The position numbers and the translations under genes were made by a program. A model generated the notes under the pieces. It saw only the letters and a list, made by a program, of their open reading frames with translations. It searched no databases and was not told where the DNA came from. Positions 1 to 4,655 of a DNA stretch of 5,543 nt are shown here, piece by piece; within the stretch, counting starts at the first letter, position 1; the number at the start of each line of letters is the position of its first letter. The DNA is taken from positions 1 to 5,543 of the forward strand of contig WJIV01000268.1 in NCBI GenBank assembly GCA_014730055.1, read 5' to 3'. The stretch is from Candidatus Bathyarchaeota archaeon. GTDB taxonomy: Archaea > Thermoproteota > Bathyarchaeia > TCS64.

Positions 1-1027
1 AGGTCACTAAGACCCTATCCCAGCTTGTTGCTCTTCCACTTTCTTCCAAAGTCAAGTATTCTTTTGAGATTTTGTTCCTTATTTCTGATTTTTCGAGTCT
101 TTCAATTAATTTATCGATTCCACCCTCGTGAACCCAGGAAGGGAGTAGACTACTCAAAAATGTACTTCCTGCGGTATATGGGTATTGATCATATGATACT
201 TGAATGCCATTTGCCTTTGATTTCTCAAGCTTTTCTAATGCTTGTTTTGATTTTCCCCAGTTATTCTTACCTCCAGCTTTAAAGTGACTTATATGGGTGT
301 GAACACCGGATTCTTCCGCAATTAATAAGACTTCATCAATGCTTTCTAAAAGGTGATCACCTTCATCTCTCATATGCACAACGAAGACACCAGAATATTC
401 GGTAACAACTCTGCAAAGATCAATTAACTCCTTTGTATCAGAATATACACAGGGAGCATATATCAGCCCCGTACTCATACCAATTGCACCACTTTCAAGG
501 CTTTCTCTTAAAAGTTGCTTCATATGCTCTAACTCAGAATAAGATGGCCTCCTATTCTCCATTCCTATTGTTAAAAGTCTTAGATTTCCATGCCCTACTA
601 GACTGGCTATATTAACTGATGGTTTGGATTGACTTAAGACATTAAGATATTCGCTGAAATTTTCCCAATTCCATTCAATCGGCGGATCTCCATTAAGTCC
701 TGATAGATATTTTCTCCATTCGTCCTTTTGTTTCTGGGATATTGGGGCTTCTCCTAATCCATCTTGACCTAAAATCTCTGTCGTTATTCCCTGCATTATT
801 TTGGGTAAAGAATCGGGATCATGAATTAAGAATAGATCTGAGTGGCTATGGGTATCTATGAACCCTGGAGAGACTGAGAGCCCTCTAATATCAAGTACTT
901 CACTTGCCCTTTTTTTTAAAGTCCCAATTTCTTTTATCCTATTTTCTTTTATTCCAATATCACCGATATAGGAGGGATTTCCCGATCCATCGATTATATT
1001 GCCGTTCTTAAGAAGTAAATCGAGCAT
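1..1027 (-). CDS. N-acyl-D-amino-acid deacylase (D-aminoacylase), amidohydrolase superfamily, 3'-truncated by the window edge
   Basis: Cytosolic zinc amidohydrolase expected to remove the acyl group from N-acyl-D-amino acids or related N-acyl/ureido compounds. The frame opens at ATG 1027 and is uninterrupted for 342 codons to the left edge; full family members are about 480-540 residues. The N-terminus (LLLKNGNIIDGSG) is the usual small beta-sandwich start. GFIDTHSHSD (residues 55-64) carries the HxH metal pair H60/H62. GITTEILGQDG (80-90) is the family loop, with D89 where Alcaligenes faecalis D-aminoacylase has its metal-binding Cys. Further family motifs are GHGNLR (145-150), GAIGMSTGLIYAP (180-192), HMRDEGD with H218, and ISHFKAGGKNNWGK with H248. 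The H218-H248 spacing of 30 equals the known ligand spacing (His220/His250). The catalytic Asp should lie beyond the edge. It starts 37 bases after the LLM oxidoreductase gene and probably shares its transcript; an alternative weak TATA-like stretch lies at 1051-1060. No Shine-Dalgarno is visible. The family is secure; the exact substrate is not. Confidence 0.93.
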   Translation of the reverse strand, partial: MLDLLLKNGNIIDGSGNPSYIGDIGIKENRIKEIGTLKKRASEVLDIRGLSVSPGFIDTHSHSDLFLIHDPDSLPKIMQGITTEILGQDGLGEAPISQKQKDEWRKYLSGLNGDPPIEWNWENFSEYLNVLSQSKPSVNIASLVGHGNLRLLTIGMENRRPSYSELEHMKQLLRESLESGAIGMSTGLIYAPCVYSDTKELIDLCRVVTEYSGVFVVHMRDEGDHLLESIDEVLLIAEESGVHTHISHFKAGGKNNWGKSKQALEKLEKSKANGIQVSYDQYPYTAGSTFLSSLLPSWVHEGGIDKLIERLEKSEIRNKISKEYLTLEESGRATSWDRVLVT

Positions 1028-1064
1028 GATTAATATTTGTGTAAGTGATTAATGAAATATGAGA

Positions 1065-1913
1065 TCATGTATAATTGGGAAGTATCCATTTTGCAAAGTC
1101 TTTCATTGATTCTACAGTGCTCTCACGGGGGAATGCGACGGTGAAATAGGTTGCGCCAAATGCTATTGATTCCTCTATCTTATTTAATATCTCATCTCTA
1201 TCATATTTTTGTGAGCCCATTAGACCAAGCATGAATTCGATCTTATCAACACGGTTATATTCTTCTGCTGATTTAAGTACAATCTTTTTTATTTCATCCT
1301 TTTTTTCCTCAGCCCATGGAGGTATAAAACAAATATTACCGTACTGACCAGTAAGTTTAAGCATTCGTTTTCCTTGGCTGCCAAATAATAATTGGGGGTA
1401 TGGCTCCTGTACGGGTTTAGGCCGTAATACTGCCTTATTCATGCTATATATATTACTCTTGAAAGTGACCTCTTCTTCGGTCCAGAGTCTGGTAATTATC
1501 TGTAATGCCTCTATTGTTTTGTCTACTCTGTATTTTGCACCTCCCCACGTACTATATCCCTCAAATTCAACCTGGGACCACCCGGCACCTACTCCAAGGA
1601 CAACCCTCCCATTTGATATAATATCCAATGTAGACAATCGTTTAGCAAGTATACCAGGATGTCTGAATGGCAGTGGAGATACCAAGGTTCCTAGTTTGAT
1701 ATTTCGTGTTTTCCCAGCAAGATAGGTTAATGTTGTCCATGCTTCGAGTGTATCATAAGGATTTTCCATCCTATGCCCTATTTCTGGACCCCACATATAG
1801 TGGTCGGGCATTAGTGCCCCGTGTAAACCAAGTTTATCAGCTTGAATGACAGAATCAATAATATAATCTATGTTCTCAGCGAGATTTCCTAGACCCGTTA
1901 AAAAGAATCTCAT
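1065..1913 (-). CDS. LLM-class flavin/F420-dependent oxidoreductase (bacterial luciferase-like fold)
   Basis: A 282-residue TIM-barrel oxidoreductase of the luciferase-like superfamily, cytosolic. Archaeal members mostly use coenzyme F420 (for example the Mer- and Adf-type enzymes), but some use FMN. Family marks, in order: an N-terminal strand plus helix with the phrase ADKLGLHGALMPDHY (residues 25-39), where the D-H pair is typical of F420 enzymes; IKLGTLVSP then FRHPGILAKRLSTLD (72-97); and the hallmark SNGRVVLGVGAGW (100-112). LRPKPVQEPYPQLLFGSQG (163-181) is the usual cofactor-phosphate region. The C-terminal part (GATYFTVAFP, 253-262) closes the barrel. Length fits the 280-350 residue family. 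The ATG at 1913 is preferred because a TATA box (1942-1949) sits at leaderless-transcript distance. It ends in TGA 37 bases before the deacylase start, so a two-gene unit is likely. The substrate cannot be told from sequence; cofactor F420 is an inference from family and host. Confidence 0.92.
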   Translation of the reverse strand: MRFFLTGLGNLAENIDYIIDSVIQADKLGLHGALMPDHYMWGPEIGHRMENPYDTLEAWTTLTYLAGKTRNIKLGTLVSPLPFRHPGILAKRLSTLDIISNGRVVLGVGAGWSQVEFEGYSTWGGAKYRVDKTIEALQIITRLWTEEEVTFKSNIYSMNKAVLRPKPVQEPYPQLLFGSQGKRMLKLTGQYGNICFIPPWAEEKKDEIKKIVLKSAEEYNRVDKIEFMLGLMGSQKYDRDEILNKIEESIAFGATYFTVAFPRESTVESMKDFAKWILPNYT

Positions 1914-1941
1914 TTAATCGATAAAAAAATAGAAATTATAC

Positions 1942-1949
1942 TATTTAAA
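1942..1949 (-). promoter_or_regulatory. TATA box of the LLM oxidoreductase (and probably deacylase) unit
   Basis: TTTAAATA read on the minus strand. Its centre is about 32 bases ahead of the start codon at 1913, so initiation 26-27 bases downstream would give a leader of only about 5 bases. There is no Shine-Dalgarno in that space, which fits a leaderless transcript. Assigned by position and composition only, in a very AT-rich spacer. Confidence 0.5.
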
Positions 1950-1969
1950 CAATTGAATAATCAATAGAT

Positions 1970-1977
1970 AAATATAA
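1970..1977 (+). promoter_or_regulatory. TATA box of the flavodoxin gene
   Basis: AAATATAA centred about 26 bases ahead of ATG 1999, so transcription would start at or next to the start codon (leaderless). The 85-base spacer 1914-1998 therefore seems to hold two divergent promoters whose TATA boxes are only 20 bases apart. The spacer is almost pure A/T, so chance resemblance cannot be excluded. Confidence 0.45.
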
Positions 1978-1998
1978 TAAAAGAAACAGATTGTCTCT

Positions 1999-2454
1999 AT
2001 GAAAATGGTAAAATCACTTGTTCTATACCACTCTCAGCAATTTGGAAACACAGAATTAATGGCTAGAGCCATTGGTGAAGGTTTGAAGGCTGCAGGTACA
2101 GAAGTTATGCTGCATAATGCAAATGGAATGAGATTCAATATTGAGAATTTCCCAAAGTATGACTGTGTAGCCTTTGGCACTCCCGATTATTTCAGTTACA
2201 TTGCTGGAACAATGAAGACGTTTATGGATGACTGGTATATTAAAAGAAACGCCCCCGGTTATTCTGGAAAACCCTATGTAGTTTTTTATTCCCACGGTGG
2301 TGGGGGAAGAGTAAGGGAACATCTTGATCTTTTCAGCAGAGTTGGAACTCAGGTAGGTCAAGCTGTCGAATCGAGAGGTAAACCAACGAAAAGCGTCCTA
2401 GATGAATGTTGGAGTTTAGGAAAAAAACTTGGCGAAACTACAGGAAAGATATAA
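1999..2454 (+). CDS. Flavodoxin-fold protein (short flavodoxin / WrbA-like FMN-binding domain)
   Basis: A 151-residue single-domain flavoprotein, likely cytosolic, binding FMN and carrying electrons or reducing quinones. The N-terminal strand and phosphate loop are LVLYHSQQFGNTELMA (residues 7-22), the standard flavodoxin signature in which the S-Q-Q-F-G-N-T loop wraps the FMN phosphate. The second flavin loop is VAFGTPDYFSYIAGTMKTF (57-75), closely resembling the GTPTRFGNM..QMKxFLD pattern of WrbA/NQO-type proteins. VVFYSHGGGGR (94-104) is the third loop before the last helices. At 151 residues it is shorter than WrbA (about 198), so a small flavodoxin is the safer name. ATG 1999 fits the upstream TATA box as a leaderless start; ATG 2005 is an alternative two codons in. 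No Shine-Dalgarno is present. It diverges from the LLM oxidoreductase gene and precedes the SDR by 59 bases. The electron partner is unknown. Confidence 0.88.
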   Translation: MKMVKSLVLYHSQQFGNTELMARAIGEGLKAAGTEVMLHNANGMRFNIENFPKYDCVAFGTPDYFSYIAGTMKTFMDDWYIKRNAPGYSGKPYVVFYSHGGGGRVREHLDLFSRVGTQVGQAVESRGKPTKSVLDECWSLGKKLGETTGKI

Positions 2455-2475
2455 TAAATAACAGTCCTTGGAATC

Positions 2476-2484
2476 CTATAAATA
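2476..2484 (+). promoter_or_regulatory. TATA box of the SDR gene
   Basis: CTATAAATA centred 34 bases ahead of ATG 2514. Initiation 26-27 bases downstream would leave a leader of about 7 bases. It is the best TATA match in the window and suggests the SDR is transcribed independently of the flavodoxin gene. A GTGA at 2504-2507 could serve as a weak ribosome-binding element if read-through occurs. Confidence 0.55.
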
Positions 2485-2513
2485 ATGTTCTGAAGTTTTC
2501 TTAGTGAAAAGAC

Positions 2514-3230
2514 ATGTTCGATGGAAAAGTAGCTATAATAACAGGTTCCGCAGGAGCACTAGGCTCAACAGTAACAAGAGCATTTCTAATGAATAAGGCT
2601 AAAGTCGTTGCACTTTATCATACAGAAAATAAGTATAAGTCGTTACTTGAGGATCTTGGAGAGCTGAGTAATAATATACATGGAATGGAAGGAGACGCTA
2701 CCAAAGAAGAAGATTGTTCAAGACTCATCAATGAGACAATTAAATTATTTGGAAAAATCGATATACTAGTTAACATCGTGGGTGGTTGGAAAGGAGGAAA
2801 TACATTAGATAATACTAGTTTGGAGATCTGGGAAGATATGATTGACCTTAATGCAAAAACAGTTTTTCTCTGCTGTAGAGAAACAATACCCCACATGAAA
2901 GAAGCGAACTATGGTAAGATAGTAAATATTTCTTCAAAGAGCAGTACAAAGGAAGGACGGATGAAGAACTCATCTGCTTATGCAGCTGCAAAGGGAGCAG
3001 TAAGAGTCCTTACTCAGGCGATGTCCGAGGAATTACTGGGTACAGACATCAATGTCAATTGTATAATGCCGAGCACCATAGACACAGAGGATAATAGAAA
3101 AATGTTACCTAATGCAGACTATAGTAAATGGGTACCCACAGGACAAATAGCGGATACAATAATTTTCTTATGCTCTGATAAGGCAAAAGAGATTAAAGGT
3201 GCCTGCATACCTGTTTATGGTAGATCCTAA
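2514..3230 (+). CDS. Short-chain dehydrogenase/reductase (SDR) family oxidoreductase
   Basis: A 238-residue Rossmann-fold NAD(P)-dependent oxidoreductase, cytosolic. VAIITGSAGALG (residues 6-17) is the dinucleotide-binding loop; the middle Gly of the classical TGxxxGxG is Ala15. GDATKE (60-65) holds the acidic residue that contacts adenine. ILVNIVGGW (84-92) replaces the usual NNAG. The catalytic set is present: N113 (DLNAK), S140 or S141 (VNISSKSS), Y156 and K160 (YAAAK). After the active site, IMPSTIDTEDNR (184-195) replaces the common PG motif with PS, then comes the tail IPVYGRS, where the classical family often has a VDGG motif. These variants occur together in a recognisable SDR subgroup, so the enzyme looks intact rather than decayed. 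The length is normal (about 240-250). It lies 59 bases after the flavodoxin gene with its own TATA box. The substrate cannot be predicted; annotations such as 3-oxoacyl reductase would be over-reach. Confidence 0.92.
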   Translation: MFDGKVAIITGSAGALGSTVTRAFLMNKAKVVALYHTENKYKSLLEDLGELSNNIHGMEGDATKEEDCSRLINETIKLFGKIDILVNIVGGWKGGNTLDNTSLEIWEDMIDLNAKTVFLCCRETIPHMKEANYGKIVNISSKSSTKEGRMKNSSAYAAAKGAVRVLTQAMSEELLGTDINVNCIMPSTIDTEDNRKMLPNADYSKWVPTGQIADTIIFLCSDKAKEIKGACIPVYGRS

Positions 3231-3259
3231 TCAAAAATTTCAGCTATGTTAACTAAGTA

Positions 3260-3267
3260 TTTTAAAT
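3260..3267 (+). promoter_or_regulatory. Candidate upstream TATA box of the mscS-archease-rtcB unit
   Basis: TTTTAAAT, 97 bases ahead of the centre of the channel start region. Initiation 26-27 bases downstream falls near 3290, just before an ATG at 3293. A second TATA-like match, TATAAAA at 3287-3293, would initiate near 3317 and give a leader of roughly 45 bases. Which is used cannot be decided from sequence. Confidence 0.35.
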
Positions 3268-3300
3268 CCCCTTTCATTTTGAACAATATAAAATGAGGGG
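3268..3300 (+). repeat. Imperfect inverted repeat (CCCC..CATTTT / AAAATGAGGGG) in the mscS leader
   Basis: The left arm (3268-3280) and right arm (3290-3300) pair over 11 positions, with two extra T in the left arm and a nine-base loop (3281-3289). The arm ends are four G-C pairs, conspicuous in an otherwise AT-rich spacer. It lies 38 bases after the SDR stop and 60 before the channel start. It could act as a hairpin at the 3' end of the SDR message, an operator, or an RNA structure in the channel leader. There is no U-tract after it, which argues against a simple intrinsic terminator. Confidence 0.5.
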
Positions 3301-3361
3301 TAACTCAACAAGGATTAAACTATTTTTAGCAAATTCATATTCAAATAGAAGTGTCAGATAA
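3293..3361 (+). CDS. Possible 22-codon leader ORF overlapping the mscS start (doubtful)
   Basis: ATG 3293 opens a 22-codon frame (peptide MRGNSTRIKLFLANSYSNRS plus two residues) ending in TAA 3359-3361, whose last A is the first base of the channel start codon (TAATG). The start lies about 30 bases after the TATA-like box at 3260-3267, the same geometry as other genes in this window, so it could be read from a leaderless message and couple into mscS. The peptide resembles nothing I recognise, and a frame this short arises easily by chance. Listed as a candidate only. Confidence 0.15.
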   Translation: MRGNSTRIKLFLANSYSNRSVR

Positions 3362-4200
3362 TGATCATACCTGATGTTTTACCTGACCTTGATACAAGCC
3401 AAATTATCATAAATCTTGGTCAAATTCTTATAGTAATAATTCTCTTTGGAGTATTACATTATATTTCAAGAAAGTCTTTGGATGAAATAGGTAGAAGAAG
3501 GGGTCTAGATAATAGGGTTATTAATCAAATAAGACTTTTCGAGAAATACATATTATATACAATTGCTACACTCACGATTTTAGGGATATTAGGAGTAGAT
3601 CTCACTGTTATCGCGACAAGCGTAGGTGTTGCTGGTATAGCTGTTGGTTTTGCAGCCCGTGACATTATCAGCAACTTTCTAAGTGGTATATTCATTATAA
3701 TCGATAAGGTCTACGTGGTTAATGATGTGGTTGATATTGATGGGACATACGGTATAGTGGAAATCATAACTCTTCGTAATACACAGATCAGAACGTTTGA
3801 TGGTAATATCGTTACCGTACCAAATAGTCAGGTAGCCAATAATAAGGTAATTAATATGACATCTGGAGAATCTAAATTATTGGCAACAACATCTGTCAAC
3901 GTAGGTTATAAAGAAGACTCTGATAAGGTTAAAAGGATACTAGAGGACTCAGCTAAGAGTATTGAGGGTGTTTATTTAGACGAAAAACATTCAGCTAAGT
4001 TCAAACAAGATGAACTAGATATAGAGACTCTAGGTTACAGGGTTACTATATTTTACTTTGTAGACGCCCATAATGAACCTTGGATAACCTCAAAGGTTTT
4101 TAATCGAGCGGTTAAAAAGATGATAGAGGAAGATATTGAATTCCAGAGACAAGCTCCAAGGGTTACATTTACACGAAGTTTAGGTGAAAAAGATGAGTAA
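3361..4200 (+). CDS. MscS-family small-conductance mechanosensitive ion channel
   Basis: A 279-residue membrane channel expected to assemble as a heptamer and open under membrane tension to release solutes on osmotic downshock. The length is close to E. coli MscS (286). Three hydrophobic segments are visible: TM1 about residues 13-36, TM2 about 60-79, and TM3 about 83-114. The pore helix has the Gly/Ala-rich pattern GVAGIAVGFAARDIISNFLSG. G109 matches the conserved Gly121 of E. coli, while the Gly113 kink position is Asp101, a common variant. It is followed by the beta domain (VDIDGTYGIVEIITLRNTQI, then DGNIVTVPNSQV at 147-158), and the alpha/beta cytoplasmic vestibule up to the C-terminus. 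ATG 3361 is the only reasonable start: an in-frame TAG lies at 3346-3348. No Shine-Dalgarno precedes it. Its 3' end overlaps archease by 8 bases, indicating co-transcription. Confidence 0.95.
   Translation: MIIPDVLPDLDTSQIIINLGQILIVIILFGVLHYISRKSLDEIGRRRGLDNRVINQIRLFEKYILYTIATLTILGILGVDLTVIATSVGVAGIAVGFAARDIISNFLSGIFIIIDKVYVVNDVVDIDGTYGIVEIITLRNTQIRTFDGNIVTVPNSQVANNKVINMTSGESKLLATTSVNVGYKEDSDKVKRILEDSAKSIEGVYLDEKHSAKFKQDELDIETLGYRVTIFYFVDAHNEPWITSKVFNRAVKKMIEEDIEFQRQAPRVTFTRSLGEKDE
4183..4187 (+). promoter_or_regulatory. Shine-Dalgarno site that decides the archease start
   Basis: GGTGA inside the end of the channel gene, five bases ahead of ATG 4193. It matches the archaeal anti-Shine-Dalgarno core and is the only clear one in the window. 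The alternative GTG start at 4184 overlaps this site and would have no ribosome-binding sequence of its own, so ATG 4193 is favoured. Confidence 0.7.
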
Positions 4201-4615
4201 AGGATACGAGTATCTAGAACACACCGCCGATGTTTACATTAAAGCGACCGGTACCTCTCTCCATGAAGCATTTGAGAATGCTGGTAAAGCAACCACAGAG
4301 GTTATGACGGATATTGACAAAATTAAACCCATTGAACATCTTAAGATAACCATCGAGGCAAATAATCTTGAAGAATTACTGTATCAATGGTTAGAGGAGA
4401 TTCTTTTTCGATTTGATGCTGAAGGGCTTCTTATCTCAGATTTCGAGGTGAATGAAATTGAGGAAGATGGTTCACATCTGGAAGGTATAATGAAGGGCGA
4501 GGAGTTTGATCCAGATAAACATCCACAGCGTTTAGGTGTAAAGGCTGCTACATATCATATGATGGAAATCGAGAAAAATGGAAGTTTTGTACTGAAATTT
4601 GTACTTGATGTCTAG
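4193..4615 (+). CDS. Archease, activator of the RtcB RNA ligase
   Basis: A 140-residue cytosolic protein of the archease family (usually about 140 residues). Archease stimulates guanylylation of RtcB, allows multiple turnover and widens its nucleotide use in tRNA splicing and RNA repair. Family marks: YEYLEHTADVYIKATG at the N-terminus (residues 5-20), with H10 and the metal-binding candidate D13; the amphipathic helix LHEAFENAGKA; ELLYQWLEEILFRFDAEG (residues about 61-78), the typical central helix; and the C-terminal GVKAATYHMMEIEKNGS and FVLDV, whose final Asp is conserved. ATG 4193 is chosen over GTG 4184 because of the GGTGA five bases upstream. It overlaps the end of mscS (ATGAGTAA), so its translation is probably coupled to the channel gene. 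rtcB follows after 40 bases, a partnership well known in archaea and bacteria. Confidence 0.95.
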   Translation: MSKGYEYLEHTADVYIKATGTSLHEAFENAGKATTEVMTDIDKIKPIEHLKITIEANNLEELLYQWLEEILFRFDAEGLLISDFEVNEIEEDGSHLEGIMKGEEFDPDKHPQRLGVKAATYHMMEIEKNGSFVLKFVLDV

Positions 4616-4650
4616 AGTTTATTAGAGAGCATACATTATCTCTCACTAGA
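4611..4650 (+). repeat. Nested inverted repeat between archease and rtcB
   Basis: The inner arms GAGAG (4625-4629) and CTCTC (4640-4644) enclose a ten-base loop. The outer arms TCTAG (4611-4615, containing the archease stop codon) and CTAGA (4646-4650) flank them, with nine unpaired bases on the left and one on the right. Each stem is only five pairs, so stability is modest. It ends five bases before the rtcB ATG and could influence rtcB initiation or mark RNA processing. It may also be chance in a short spacer. A TATA-like TTTATTA at 4618-4624 lies in the same stretch, about 35 bases ahead of the rtcB start. Confidence 0.35.
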
Positions 4651-4655
4651 TTCAT

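Noticed and set aside
25..615. Plus-strand open frames at 25-282 and 433-615
   Set aside because: Both lie antisense to the deacylase frame, whose protein matches a known family motif by motif. Their own translations show no domain, and no ribosome-binding site or promoter precedes them.
911..918. T-run on the plus strand as a possible terminator
   Set aside because: It lies inside the deacylase coding frame, where it encodes a short Lys-Lys stretch on the minus strand; no plus-strand gene ends nearby.
1441..1725. Plus-strand open frame antisense to the LLM oxidoreductase
   Set aside because: Low-complexity hydrophobic and Ser/Pro-rich translation without recognisable domain. It is a shadow of the conserved oxidoreductase gene.
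2056..2896. Minus-strand frames at 2056-2361 and 2618-2896
   Set aside because: They are antisense to the flavodoxin and SDR genes, whose family motifs are unambiguous; the translations look random.
4184..4192. GTG start for archease giving three extra residues
   Set aside because: It overlaps the GGTGA site that is correctly spaced for ATG 4193, and the extra residues (M-K-K) add nothing to the family N-terminus.
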